Shown: positions 35,063 to 43,995, counted from the stretch's first letter. The stretch: 64,000 bases of DNA from Paenibacillus sp. OV219 (GCF_900110075.1 NZ_FOCJ01000006.1:352187-416186); one strand, 5' to 3'. Notes: generated by a model from the letters alone, not told the origin. Translations and numbers: made by a program.

Positions 35063-36286
35063 TCAATGTTCTCGGCTGAAGTAATGCTTCGTCATGAACG
35101 CAGTCGCGGCGAGAAGTGACAGCGCCGTTGCAGTTTGGAAGAAGGCTGAACTGCCGTAATGCTCGTAGATGACCCCGCCGACCGTACCGCTTATCACGCC
35201 GGCGAAGCCGCTCCAAACGATTGCATAGACGGCTTGTCCAGAAGAGCGGAATTCGTCAGGGATGATGGTCGTGAGATAGCGCAGCGCTGTTACCATGAAG
35301 ATTCCGAAGGTAACGCTGTGGAGCGCTTGAATAGGTATAATCCAAATCGGTGACGGCATTTCGCTGATCAGGAAGAATCGTAAGGCGTACATCACGCCTG
35401 CAATGGCAAGCAACGGCAGCTCCTTGAATTTGTGGCCGTATTTGCCGAGTAAATACAGGATTGGAATTTCGCTGATTGCCGATGTCATCCAAGCGAGCCC
35501 TATAAGGGAGTCGCTTGCCCCCATCTCGCGCAGAGTCACGCCGAGAAAGCCTTCATTCATCCGATGTGCGACAGACAGCACAAGGATAATCGCGAAGTAG
35601 ATCAGGATGTCGGGTTTGCTAAGTAGTTTCAGAAATCCACTAAAATCGACTTTGCGCCTTGCGCCTTGGTAATCTTTTAGCGTAAGGGAGACTAGGAACG
35701 TCAGGCCAATCGTGCACATCGCTAGCGGAACTGTGGCAGAGGAGCCAACTGATCTAAGCAGCTGCCCGCCGAGAAACGCCGACAATGCAAAGCCGAGGGA
35801 GCCGAATACGCGGATGAGCGCGAACGGCGTTCCGGTATACCGGCTGGACAGCAGAATGAGGCTGTCACTCAGCGGGTTGACAGGCATCTGGAAGAAGTAA
35901 TAGGCCAGCATGATGACGCAGATCACGGCAAATGTATTTGTCATGAATAGCATAGAGATCATGACGAGCTGCCCGAACATCAGCAGTGTCATGATCTTCT
36001 GAATCGTTCTGAATTTATCGCTAGCCGTGCCGAATATAAGGTTAGCGAAGATCGAGATGAACGGACCGCACGAATAGATGACACCGATCTGGCTCGCGCT
36101 GAAGCCTTTGTCCAGGAAGTAAAGCGGCAAATAAGTAGCGACGACTGCTTGTGTCGTATAGACGAGATACAAGAATATGCGGAGCATCAGCACTTCCCGC
36201 TTTGGGGAAGAGGACGCAGACAACTCGGATTCGCCTGATGGGTTTGAGATTTTCGATGATGATGATGATGATGATGATGAACTCAT
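35063..36286 (-). CDS. MFS transporter (YwbF-like, MFS_1_like type)
   Basis: 407 residues with about 12 membrane helices starting near residue 33. The first ~30 residues are a cytosolic, Ser-rich tail beginning with ten serines encoded by AGT, eight TCA and TCG. The layout resembles the putative sugar/nucleoside permeases of the MFS_1_like group; substrate unknown. TGGAGTG precedes ATG 36286. It follows a MOP-type transporter gene by 18 bases on the same strand, so the two are probably co-transcribed. The serine tract is coded by a GAT/ATC trinucleotide repeat that could change in length. Confidence 0.82.
   Translation of the reverse strand: MSSSSSSSSSSKISNPSGESELSASSSPKREVLMLRIFLYLVYTTQAVVATYLPLYFLDKGFSASQIGVIYSCGPFISIFANLIFGTASDKFRTIQKIMTLLMFGQLVMISMLFMTNTFAVICVIMLAYYFFQMPVNPLSDSLILLSSRYTGTPFALIRVFGSLGFALSAFLGGQLLRSVGSSATVPLAMCTIGLTFLVSLTLKDYQGARRKVDFSGFLKLLSKPDILIYFAIILVLSVAHRMNEGFLGVTLREMGASDSLIGLAWMTSAISEIPILYLLGKYGHKFKELPLLAIAGVMYALRFFLISEMPSPIWIIPIQALHSVTFGIFMVTALRYLTTIIPDEFRSSGQAVYAIVWSGFAGVISGTVGGVIYEHYGSSAFFQTATALSLLAATAFMTKHYFSREH
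36255..36280. repeat. Trinucleotide repeat (GAT)8 in the MFS gene
   Basis: 26 bases of uninterrupted GAT on the plus strand. It encodes eight of the ten N-terminal serines on the minus strand, beginning two codons after the start. Confidence 0.9.
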
Positions 36287-36304
36287 GGTATTTCACTCCA
36301 AATC

Positions 36305-37621
36305 TTATGCTTGTTGAATCAAGGTGCGGCTAGTTCTAGTAAGCCTCCGAAGGATGAGGGCAACGAACAGGCATTCAGCGCCAATTCCGACTGACTGTGC
36401 CCATGCCCCGATCGAACCGTTCCAACCAGGCGTAATTACAACGAGCACTACGGATGTTGTTACAGTAAATACCAGGTTCGCAGATTGCGAGCCTAAGAAA
36501 ATACGAGTGTAGCCTCGTACCATACTGATGCCATTCAATACATCAAGCCACGGCAGCACAAGCGCATACAGCACGAAAGGACGCATCGCATGAATCGTTT
36601 CGATCTTTAATTGGCCTTCCGCGCCCAAGATATGTCCGACGATGAATTCACCGATAGGAGAGAAAGCGAGCAAACTGACGAGCAGGGCAGGTAAGAAACC
36701 AAGCAACAGCGTAAAGTTACGGACTGCGCGCGGATCTGTCTTGTAGAAGTTCAGCACAATCTGATGAAAATACGAGAAGAAGCTGACCATCAGCTGGACC
36801 AGATTCGCAGCAAGCGCAAATGAAGCAATTGATAGAGCAGCATCGCCGGTTTTTCCGAGCAAGGCGTTGATGGACGGGCCGATTAATATGGTGACGAGTG
36901 TGGAGATAAGCATCGGTCGATAGAATGAGAAAATTTGGCGGGTCGAACCAATCTGATGCCCTGGGGCACGTTCGGGTAGTCGTCTTACGAGTGAGGAGCC
37001 TTCGAAGTAGCTCATGCCTGCCTCAATGATCATCCCCGACAGAAAAATGATCGCACCAACTGTGCCGCTGTTTACTCCCGTATGAATAAAATAACGCGAC
37101 AATCCATACATCCCGAGCAACCGAATCACCATGCCGATGGTCAGCCATTTGGTTTGCATATTGAAAATGATTACCCCGTGGTACAGGCATCTGATTCCCG
37201 AAAAAATGCTGACGAACATGAGCACCTGATAGACATTGAGGACATGCGGAACGAGCGAATCGGATGCGCCGAGAGGTCCTCCGAAGATCCATTTGCCAAG
37301 CGGTGAATAGCTGATGGCGAGGCCAAGCACGAGAATGGCGGTGAACACCAGCTGGCCGACGCGCAGCATTGCGCGAAAGGATCTTTTGTCGCGCACAAGC
37401 GCGGAGCATGTTTGACGCAGCATGACAGCCGGTCGCTCCGTTATGGTAAGTAGGCTCATCGCGATCGCATAGCTTGCGATAACGGTCTTCTGATCAGCTG
37501 CTCGCGTCAGCGTGCTATTAATAATGACATGCGAGATCGTAACAAGGCTTGCCGAGATGCCGAGCGGCAGAAAGAACCGCCATAGTTGTCCCAGCGTCAC
37601 CGTGCCAGATTGATTGCTCAT
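36305..37621 (-). CDS. MOP/MATE-like multi-pass membrane transporter
   Basis: 438 residues, about 12 hydrophobic helices. The opening GQLWRFFLPLGISASLVTISHVIINSTLTR places a polar/aromatic helix 1 as in MOP-superfamily flippases and MATE exporters (quoted in part: FFLPLGISASLVTIS). The two halves look alike: a second LxFYRPMLISTLVTILIGPSINALLG segment (about 230) repeats the first-helix pattern, in part as PMLISTLVTILIG. Some relatives are annotated MatE or ANKH-like. Substrate unknown. Upstream gene of a probable two-gene operon with the MFS transporter. The intergenic region 37622-37734 is shared with a divergent gene. Confidence 0.78.
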   Translation of the reverse strand: MSNQSGTVTLGQLWRFFLPLGISASLVTISHVIINSTLTRAADQKTVIASYAIAMSLLTITERPAVMLRQTCSALVRDKRSFRAMLRVGQLVFTAILVLGLAISYSPLGKWIFGGPLGASDSLVPHVLNVYQVLMFVSIFSGIRCLYHGVIIFNMQTKWLTIGMVIRLLGMYGLSRYFIHTGVNSGTVGAIIFLSGMIIEAGMSYFEGSSLVRRLPERAPGHQIGSTRQIFSFYRPMLISTLVTILIGPSINALLGKTGDAALSIASFALAANLVQLMVSFFSYFHQIVLNFYKTDPRAVRNFTLLLGFLPALLVSLLAFSPIGEFIVGHILGAEGQLKIETIHAMRPFVLYALVLPWLDVLNGISMVRGYTRIFLGSQSANLVFTVTTSVVLVVITPGWNGSIGAWAQSVGIGAECLFVALILRRLTRTSRTLIQQA

Positions 37622-37734
37622 TTGTCATTCTCCCCCAAGATAATATGTCCCAAAGTATAACATAGGGGGAACAAGTTTTCGCGCTGGATTTGTATTCTAT
37701 GAAATGGTACATTAGTGGATGGAGGTTTTGAGAC

Positions 37735-38049
37735 GTGAACCAATATTTTGCTTGGGATGACCGGCTTGGAATCTCGCTGCCGACACTTTATCAGGAGTGG
37801 GAGCTGTACAGCGAAGATGTACGGACTTTCATCGTAACGCAGTGGGAGATCATTCGCGGTACAATTCCTGACCGTGTATTTGCCTTCGAGCGTATCATTA
37901 ATGTGAAGCAAGCGGAGCTTTTTGAAGAAGAAGATTTCGAACTTTCATGTACCATTAACTCGGACATTGCCGAACTGGCAAGCCGTATTAATGATTTACA
38001 TATCTGGTACCGAACGAACCAAGAAATTGAGCATAAGCGCCATTCTTAA
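37735..38049 (+). CDS. Hypothetical protein (104 aa)
   Basis: GTG 37735 follows GGAGG (37721-37725) by nine bases. The product is soluble and acidic, predicted mostly helical, with EWELYSEDVRTFIVTQWEIIRG in the middle (quoted in part: VRTFIVTQWEIIRG) and a Trp/Tyr-containing C-terminus DLHIWYRTNQEIEHKRH. I do not recognise a family. It lies 39 bases upstream of the terpene synthase-like gene on the same strand and could be co-transcribed. Confidence 0.7.
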   Translation: MNQYFAWDDRLGISLPTLYQEWELYSEDVRTFIVTQWEIIRGTIPDRVFAFERIINVKQAELFEEEDFELSCTINSDIAELASRINDLHIWYRTNQEIEHKRHS

Positions 38050-38088
38050 GTATAGCGGGTAGTGGAAGAAGGGGGGGCGCCGCCATCT

Positions 38089-39168
38089 ATGAAAATATCT
38101 GAGCAGGCCCGCCAGCTGCCACAATCTCCGATTCGTCTTATGCATCGCGTGTACAAATATGTACTGCCTGAAGTAAGGGCTGAGTTGGGCCGGTTGCGTG
38201 CGATAGCTGATCGAATCCCGGATGACGAGCTGCGTACGCAGGCGATCGCAAGCATGATAAGCAAGCAGTTCCATTGTGAAGGCGGAGGCGTATACGCCGC
38301 AGCCAATCTGGAGAGCAGGGCGATACTTGTTCCACTTATCGTAGCCTTGCAAACGATCAGCGATTATTTGGATAATTTATGTGACCGCAGCACTTCGCTT
38401 GATCCGGATGATTTTCGGCTGTTGCATCAGTCGATGCTCGATGCTGTTGACCCGAACGCGCCGCTCGTCGATTACTATGCGCTGCGTGTAGAGCGTGAGG
38501 ATGGCGGTTACTTGCATGAGCTTGTCCGAACCTGCCAGAACGCAATCAGGCAGCTCCCTTCTTACGCGGCGGTGCAGCCTTATGTAACAGAGCTCGTCGG
38601 CCTCTACGGCGACTTGCAGGTGTACAAGCATATCGCGAAGCCGAAGCGCGAACCAGCGCTACTCGCATGGTGGGAACTGCATAAACAGAAGGTGCCTCAC
38701 CTGCATTGGAATGAATTTGGCGCTGCAACTGGCTCCACGCTTGGCATGTTCATGCTGTTTCTAGCTGCTTCCTTTGAGAATTGTAGCAAAGAAGATGCAT
38801 TATTCATCCGAAATTCGTACTTCCCGCATGTTTGCGGCCTTCATATCATGTTGGATTATTTGATTGATCAGCATGAGGATCGCGAGGGCGGAGATTTGAA
38901 TTTCTGCAATTATTATACGGATCAGCGTCAGCTCGTGGACCGAATCGGCTTTATCGTCGAGAATGCCCTCGAGGATGTAGGGCGCATGGCCGCGCCAAAG
39001 TTTCACCGGATGGTAATTGAAGGTCTGATGGCCTTGTATCTGTCTGATCCGAAGGTTCGGGGCCAAGAAGATGTGTTGCTGGTATCAAAGAGGCTTATGA
39101 AGAAAAGTCCGCTTATGAGGCTGTTTTTCTGGGGCAATAGTGTTTTAATTCGTATGCGTCAATCTTAA
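38089..39168 (+). CDS. ytpB: Tetraprenyl-beta-curcumene synthase family protein (YtpB/DUF2600)
   Basis: In B. subtilis YtpB cyclises tetraprenyl diphosphate to tetraprenyl-beta-curcumene, precursor of C35 terpenes (sesquarterpenes). 359 residues, all-helical. Family features visible are YKYVLPEVRAELGRLR near the start, TISDYLDNLCDRS (about 95, Asp-rich), HIMLDYLIDQHEDREGGDLNFCNYY (about 255, in part DYLIDQHEDREGGDLNF). Classical DDxxD is absent, as expected for this unusual class. ATG 38089 is preferred behind AAGGGGGG; a GTG at 38062 lacks a site. Substrate supply would need a heptaprenyl-PP-type synthase encoded elsewhere. Confidence 0.88.
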   Translation: MKISEQARQLPQSPIRLMHRVYKYVLPEVRAELGRLRAIADRIPDDELRTQAIASMISKQFHCEGGGVYAAANLESRAILVPLIVALQTISDYLDNLCDRSTSLDPDDFRLLHQSMLDAVDPNAPLVDYYALRVEREDGGYLHELVRTCQNAIRQLPSYAAVQPYVTELVGLYGDLQVYKHIAKPKREPALLAWWELHKQKVPHLHWNEFGAATGSTLGMFMLFLAASFENCSKEDALFIRNSYFPHVCGLHIMLDYLIDQHEDREGGDLNFCNYYTDQRQLVDRIGFIVENALEDVGRMAAPKFHRMVIEGLMALYLSDPKVRGQEDVLLVSKRLMKKSPLMRLFFWGNSVLIRMRQS

Positions 39169-39230
39169 TTGTTTATATAGGTTATCAGAAGTTAGAGAAA
39201 GACACAGATAAAATCAAGGAGTGGATAGGA

Positions 39231-40199
39231 ATGACAGCTGTAAAAAGAATTGCCGTTCTAACTAGTGGTGGAGATTCACAAGGAATGAATGCCGCGGTAC
39301 GCGCGGTCGTCCGCAGTGCTTTGTATCATGGATTGGAAGTTTACGGCGTTCAACGCGGTTACCAAGGTTTGCTTAACGACGATCTTCGTCAGATGGATCT
39401 TCGTAGCGTAGGCGATATCATTCAGCGCGGTGGTACTATTCTTCAAACGGCACGCTGTAAGGAGTTCTTGACACCTGAAGGCCAGCAGAAGGGCGCAGAT
39501 GTGCTGCGTGCGCGCGGAATCGACGGTCTCGTCGTTATCGGCGGAGACGGTTCGTACCAAGGCGCGAACAAGCTGAGCAAGCTCGGCATCAAGACGATGG
39601 GTCTGCCTGGAACAATTGATAACGATATTCCGTTCACGGACTACACAATTGGATTTGATACAGCTGTCAGCATCGTTGTCGATGCGATCAACAAGCTGCG
39701 CGACACGATGACATCGCATGAGCGTTCGTCGGTCGTTGAAGTTATGGGTCGCCATTGCGGCGATATCGCGCTGTACGCAGGTCTTGCAAGCGGTGCGGAG
39801 ACGATTATCGTACCGGAAGTGCCGTTCGACCTCGATCAAGTCTCGAACCGGATGCAAGAGAACTTCGGTTCCGGCAAGCGTCACAGTATTATCGTTGTAG
39901 CTGAGGGCGCAGCCTCCGGCGAGGAAATTGGCAAAGGCATTACGCAGCGCAGCGGCATGGAGCCGCGTGTTACGGTGCTTGGCCACATTCAGCGCGGCGG
40001 TTCACCGACGCACAATGACCGGGTTCTCGCGAGCCAGCTTGGCGACTTTGCGGTGCGTAAGCTGATGGAAGGAGATTCCGGCAAAGCTTGCGGTATCATC
40101 AACGGCGAGCTAGTCGTAACGGATATCGATAAAGTTGTAAATACGAAGAAACCGTTCAACATGGATCTCTACAACCTGGCGCTTCGGTTATCTCAATAA
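39231..40199 (+). CDS. pfkA: 6-phosphofructokinase
   Basis: Phosphorylates fructose-6-phosphate with ATP, the committed step of glycolysis; cytosolic tetramer. 322 residues. ATP site TSGGDSQGMNAAVRAVV (residues 10-26) and GGDGSYQGA (about 102), catalytic loop GTIDNDI (about 125-131), MGRHCGDIAL and HIQRGGSPT (effector/substrate arginines). GGDSQGMN replaces the more usual GGDAPGMN, a mild variation. AAGGAGTGG precedes ATG 39231. It stands without pyk. A long multi-arm terminator follows. Confidence 0.95.
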   Translation: MTAVKRIAVLTSGGDSQGMNAAVRAVVRSALYHGLEVYGVQRGYQGLLNDDLRQMDLRSVGDIIQRGGTILQTARCKEFLTPEGQQKGADVLRARGIDGLVVIGGDGSYQGANKLSKLGIKTMGLPGTIDNDIPFTDYTIGFDTAVSIVVDAINKLRDTMTSHERSSVVEVMGRHCGDIALYAGLASGAETIIVPEVPFDLDQVSNRMQENFGSGKRHSIIVVAEGAASGEEIGKGITQRSGMEPRVTVLGHIQRGGSPTHNDRVLASQLGDFAVRKLMEGDSGKACGIINGELVVTDIDKVVNTKKPFNMDLYNLALRLSQ

Positions 40200-40205
40200 T
40201 AAGCG

Positions 40206-40283
40206 AAAGCCTTACACGGCGCTTAGGCAGGGACAGATCCATTCATGGTCCCTTGGCTGCTTGCTCCTGTGTAAGGCTTTTTT
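40206..40283 (+). terminator. Branched terminator after pfkA
   Basis: AAAGCCTTACAC (40206-40217) pairs perfectly with GTGTAAGGCTTT (40269-40280), then more T. The 51-base interior contains its own GGGAC/GTCCC hairpin. Confidence 0.82.
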
Positions 40284-40308
40284 GCATCTAAATGAAAGGT
40301 GTGGGGTC

Positions 40309-40512
40309 ATGTTCTTGTATAAAATCGAAATCGAAATGGAAGATAGCTCGGCTCATCTCATTCTGCTGGCGGAGACAGACGAGAAAGCATTCTCGGTCGT
40401 AGACAGCCACGTAGAGCGTCATTATTTGAAGAAGCCGGTGCTGAAGCAAGTGGCGATCGTGGAGAAGAAGCGTACAGAAGCAGGAAACGGATATTTAATT
40501 CCTAATTCGTAA
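40309..40512 (+). CDS. DUF3906-like small protein
   Basis: 67 residues from ATG 40309, with AAAGGTG upstream; the frame opens earlier inside the pfkA terminator and that part is rejected. Sequence FLYKIEIEMEDSSAHLILLAETDEKAF..VERHYLKKPVLKQVAIVEKKR (in part: ERHYLKKPVLKQVAIVEKKR) matches the layout of the Bacillales DUF3906 family: short beta strands and a helix. Function unknown, cytosolic. Confidence 0.75.
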   Translation: MFLYKIEIEMEDSSAHLILLAETDEKAFSVVDSHVERHYLKKPVLKQVAIVEKKRTEAGNGYLIPNS

Positions 40513-40555
40513 TTGGTGATATTGACCAAACAAATAAAACATACTATTATGTATG
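40513..40555 (+). promoter_or_regulatory. Sigma-A promoter with overlapping inverted repeats
   Basis: TTGACC (40522-40527), a 17-base spacer and TATTAT (40545-40550). TTGGT-N7-ACCAA (40513-40529) covers the -35 and CATAC-TATTAT-GTATG (40540-40555) flanks the -10. Both are perfect inverted repeats and possible operators, for example of a MarR/DUF24-type redox sensor. Confidence 0.65.
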
Positions 40556-40586
40556 TAAAGTAAGTTGTTTGGAAGGGGAATTATTG

Positions 40587-41135
40587 ATGAGAATTGTAAT
40601 GATAGCAGGCAGCAACCGAGCGAATGCCACGAGTACGAGCTTGTCCCTCTACATCAAGAAGGTAATGGAAGGTGAGGGGCATGAGGTTACATTGATTGAT
40701 TTATATAAACAACCATTGCCTTTCTATGGCAGTGCAGGTGCAGATACGGATGCGAATGTTGTGGCAATGCGCCAAGCGGTGCTTCACAGCGAAGCTATTG
40801 TACTCAGCACGCCAGAATATCACGGCAGCATGTCAGGCGTGCTGAAGAATGCGCTTGACTTCATGGGCGGCGACCACTTCGACAGCAAGGCCGTCTTGTC
40901 GGTCAGCTCGGCCGGCGGCGCAGTTGGCGTAGCTTCACTGACGCAGATGCAAGCAATCGTACGTAACATGCACGGCGTGAACTGCCCGGAATGGATCTCG
41001 ATTGGCGGCGCTCAGCGTGAATTCAATGAGGATGGCTCGCCGAAGTCGACGGATGTACAGACTCGCATCCATAAGACGGTGCCTTATTTCTTGCATTTGG
41101 CGGCTATGCTTAAGCGTTCACCGATCGTTAAGTAA
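40587..41135 (+). CDS. NADPH-dependent FMN reductase (azoreductase/ArsH-like group)
   Basis: 182-residue flavodoxin-fold reductase. GSNRANATSTSLSLYI (residues 8-23) is the FMN phosphate loop, PLPFYG the mid segment and STPEYHGSMSGVLKNALDFM (about 77-96) the conserved motif of NAD(P)H:FMN/azo/quinone reductases. ATG 40587 lies eight bases after GGAAGGGG; TTG 40569 is unsupported. A near-consensus promoter with two inverted repeats suggests stress-inducible expression. Second FMN reductase of the window but clearly a different subtype from 30662. Confidence 0.87.
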   Translation: MRIVMIAGSNRANATSTSLSLYIKKVMEGEGHEVTLIDLYKQPLPFYGSAGADTDANVVAMRQAVLHSEAIVLSTPEYHGSMSGVLKNALDFMGGDHFDSKAVLSVSSAGGAVGVASLTQMQAIVRNMHGVNCPEWISIGGAQREFNEDGSPKSTDVQTRIHKTVPYFLHLAAMLKRSPIVK

Positions 41136-41142
41136 ACAAACA

Positions 41143-41203
41143 AAAACGCTTTGCATCCTACTCGGTCATTTGTTACCGGACAGGACTGCAAAGCGTTTTT
41201 TTT
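41143..41203 (+). terminator. Terminator after the FMN reductase gene
   Basis: AAAACGCTTTGCA (41143-41155) pairs perfectly with TGCAAAGCGTTTT (41187-41199), followed by TTTT. Confidence 0.9.
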
Positions 41204-41245
41204 ATATCATCATCTTATCGGCGAGTCGAGATTAGAATACGGAAT

Positions 41246-42508
41246 TTAGAATTTCACATCTGATGTGTAGCGGTTGTTCGCGTTCCATAATAAGTATTCA
41301 TGAATGCCGGTATCGTTGAGCGCTTTAATCTGAGCTTCAACTTCTGTTTTGCCATATGGAGTATAATGCCCTTTGCCTAGCCAGCTTGCGGTAAAGTCTT
41401 GAATCCAAGGCCGAATAATCGGTTTGTACGAGCCAATCGGGTCAAGCTTCTTATGCGTATCAAGCATGGATCCTTTGATCGTAGCATAAGGGCTCTTGTC
41501 AGGATCCTTCTGACCGAACCAGCCTGTCGAATAGTGGCTCGGATAGACCATTGGCGAGATGACGTCGACGTTCTTGGATATTTTCACAAAATCTTGACCG
41601 ATGCCTTCAGCTGCCGGCACCGAAGCGGCATAGCCGAAGATATCGACCGATACGCGCACGCCGAGCGGTTCGAGCTGTGACTTGGCGTACTTCACGAACG
41701 AGGCGATCGTGTCGACGCGTGAATCCTTTGTTTTATCGAATACGAGGGAGTCGGCTTTCTTCTCGAACCCTTCAGGGAACCGCACGTAGTCGAATTGAAT
41801 CTCTTTAAAACCGAGCTTCACCGCTTCTTTGGCGATGGCGATGTTGTAATCCCACACTTCTTTGCGGTAAGGGTTTACGAAGCTATCACCTTTGCCATTC
41901 TCCCAGACGGTGCCGTCTTTGCGGCGATACGACAGCTCAGGATGACTGTGCGCAAGCATTGTATCCTTGAACACGACGATACGTGCAATCGGATAGACGT
42001 CATGCTTCTTCAGCCGTTCCATCAATTTATTTACATCGCCTATGTAACGCTGCGTCTTCCCAAGCTTCAGCAGTTCTGGATTCGTAGTCGGATAAGTAAT
42101 GTAGCCGACATCATCCTTTAAATCAATGACCATACTGTTCAGCTCTGTCGTATCGAGCAGGCCCAGCAGCTTCTCCATCCGTGAGCCTCCTGCGCTGTGA
42201 GCGGTTACATAAATGCCCTTCACAACAGGAGCATCTGGTTGAGGATCATGCTTCGTGAAGCTTGTCCCTGCATTCGGATCTGCTGTACCCGTACTCCCAG
42301 AGCCCGCCGGTTTACCTGTACCGGATCCCGGTTGCACGGAAGTTCCTGGCTGAGCATACTGCTGTGATGCTGTTAACAGCGTAGCAAGCAGCTGCTGGGT
42401 CGAGGCGGTTTGTGTCGCATTTGTTCCAACAGTTCCGGTTTCAGCCGCAGTGCTTCCACCTGATAAGACATGAAAAAGCAATAATAACGTTTGAATCAGT
42501 ACATCCAT
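41246..42508 (-). CDS. Secreted putative glycoside hydrolase (DUF4015 family)
   Basis: 420 residues. A short hydrophobic N-terminus (LIQTLLLLFHVLSGGS) suggests export, followed by a Thr/Gly/Ser-rich linker (about 20-85). The TIM-barrel domain starts at GIYVTAHSAGGSRMEKLLGL and contains MVIDLKDDVGY, YPIARIVVFKDT, IQFDYVRFPEGF (catalytic Asp region), VDIFGYAAS and ISPMVYPSHYSTGWFG. This order matches the DUF4015 putative glycosidases related to alpha-galactosidase/GH13-like barrels. Likely cell-wall or polysaccharide associated; the substrate is not known. The signal peptide lacks strong N-terminal positive charge, so anchoring is uncertain. Confidence 0.85.
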   Translation of the reverse strand: MDVLIQTLLLLFHVLSGGSTAAETGTVGTNATQTASTQQLLATLLTASQQYAQPGTSVQPGSGTGKPAGSGSTGTADPNAGTSFTKHDPQPDAPVVKGIYVTAHSAGGSRMEKLLGLLDTTELNSMVIDLKDDVGYITYPTTNPELLKLGKTQRYIGDVNKLMERLKKHDVYPIARIVVFKDTMLAHSHPELSYRRKDGTVWENGKGDSFVNPYRKEVWDYNIAIAKEAVKLGFKEIQFDYVRFPEGFEKKADSLVFDKTKDSRVDTIASFVKYAKSQLEPLGVRVSVDIFGYAASVPAAEGIGQDFVKISKNVDVISPMVYPSHYSTGWFGQKDPDKSPYATIKGSMLDTHKKLDPIGSYKPIIRPWIQDFTASWLGKGHYTPYGKTEVEAQIKALNDTGIHEYLLWNANNRYTSDVKF

Positions 42509-42604
42509 CTCGGCTCTCTCCCCGCATGCGAAGTCAGTAAAGATTATAATTCAGATTCGTAGATGGGCGCGAGAGGTATTTTGTAGGATTTTGTACGTTG
42601 AAGA

Positions 42605-42639
42605 CAAAAAAAGAACGAGCACCTAAGGAAGGTCTCGTT
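42605..42639 (-). terminator. Terminator of the 64-residue gene
   Basis: AACGAG (42614-42619) pairs with CTCGTT (42634-42639), with an inner ACCT/AGGT. On the minus strand the stem is followed by CTTTTTTTG. Confidence 0.75.
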
Positions 42640-42654
42640 CCATGTTCAATCATT

Positions 42655-42849
42655 CTATTGCAGTAGCACTTCTTTCTGATGTTCGCAAATGCTATGCTGC
42701 ACAATTTCAACCGCGTCTTCGGGCTCTAGAAATGCCAGTCCATCACGCAGCACGATATTAAGGTTCAGTTCCCGCTCCGTGAGAAAAGGCACCAACTCTG
42801 GTACTAGCTTCTCCACAATCTGTAATAGTCTGACTGTTTCCATATCCAT
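42655..42849 (-). CDS. Hypothetical protein (64 aa)
   Basis: ATG 42849 follows AAAGGGTG by seven bases; own terminator downstream. Leu/Glu-rich and predicted helical: METVRLLQIVEKLVPELVPF, then LRDGLAFLEPEDAVEIVQHS. Soluble. Family not recognised. It lies between a secreted glycosidase-like gene and yitT on the same strand. Confidence 0.7.
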   Translation of the reverse strand: MDMETVRLLQIVEKLVPELVPFLTERELNLNIVLRDGLAFLEPEDAVEIVQHSICEHQKEVLLQ

Positions 42850-43032
42850 GAAGCATCACCCTTTCATCGTAATGGAGGGTAAAAACGTATGGCACGAAAC
42901 TTGAGGTATAGGTTTGGGATAGCTTTATTATAACAGCAGCATAATGAAAAACCTAGTGCTCTACCGGAAATTTCCATGAATGCCGCTGCCCGATATTTTG
43001 GAGCTTGGCTGTCCCTTAGCTTTTTTTCGCGC

Positions 43033-43866
43033 TTATAATGAAGGTTTGCGGAAATCACCGAGCACGCCGACTGTTTCTACAATATTAACGAACGCACCCG
43101 GATCAGTAGTTAAAATGATTTTGCGCAGCTGATTCAGCTCGTATCGTGTCGTTACCGTCATCAGCATGTCATTCTCTGTATTGGTGTAGGCACCGCGCGT
43201 CTTGATAACCGTTACGCCCCGGTAAAGCGGAATTAACGCTGCGCGAAGTTCCTCGGTCTTCGTCGTCACGATGAACGCTGTCACCTTTACATGCTTAATA
43301 TGGATAAGATCGATAATCTTGCCTGCCGTGAAGATCGAGAGCAGCGAGAATAGTGCAATGTCCCAATCATTGGTCAGCATGCCAAGCGCGGCAATAACTG
43401 TACCATTCAGCAAGAAAATCAGCATGCCTACCGATATATCGCGTTTGCGCGTTACGATGGCGGCGATGATATCAAACCCGCCTGATGAAGCGCCTTCCCA
43501 GAGCGCAAGTCCGCTGCCGAAGCCAACAACGACACCGCCGAACACGGCGCCAAGTGTCAAATCCGCCACGAGCGGCTTAACTGGAATGAGCTGCATGAAC
43601 AGCGTCGTTGCTGCGACTGAGACTGCGCTCCAGCCGACAAAACGGATGCCGAGCTCGCGCCAACCCCAGATTAAAATAGGCACGTTTAGAATAAAATAAA
43701 GCCAGCCGATGTTGAGGCCGGTTGCGTAACCCACAATCATCGTAATGCCGGATACGCCGCCGCTAATCATTTTGTGGGGGATGAGCAGCTGGTTGAAACC
43801 GAACGCAATGAGCATTGCGCTGAACAAAGTGATTGCTGCAGTTCGTGATGATCTCATGGTTTTCAT
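43033..43866 (-). CDS. YitT-family membrane protein (DUF161/DUF2179)
   Basis: 277 residues. Five to six membrane helices in the first ~190 residues include GFNQLLIPHKMISGGVSGITMI, the characteristic YitT/DUF161 opening (in part LIPHKMISGGVSGI), and GSGLALWEGASSGGFDIIA. The C-terminal ~80 residues form the cytosolic DUF2179 ferredoxin-like domain (HVKVTAFIVTTKTEELRAAL..RGVTVIKTRGAYTN). Function unknown; transporter-like. ATG 43866 with GAGGTGA upstream. Divergent from cshA. Confidence 0.9.
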   Translation of the reverse strand: MKTMRSSRTAAITLFSAMLIAFGFNQLLIPHKMISGGVSGITMIVGYATGLNIGWLYFILNVPILIWGWRELGIRFVGWSAVSVAATTLFMQLIPVKPLVADLTLGAVFGGVVVGFGSGLALWEGASSGGFDIIAAIVTRKRDISVGMLIFLLNGTVIAALGMLTNDWDIALFSLLSIFTAGKIIDLIHIKHVKVTAFIVTTKTEELRAALIPLYRGVTVIKTRGAYTNTENDMLMTVTTRYELNQLRKIILTTDPGAFVNIVETVGVLGDFRKPSL

Positions 43867-43995
43867 GGGGAATTCACCTCAAGGAAGTTTAGAAAGCCAG
43901 TAAGCAGTTTAACAAAATAGCCTAAAGTTTGTCTATTGGTTCAAATAGGGCTAGTATGTGTCTGAAGTGTTAACTGGTATTCTGAAAGCCGTTTG

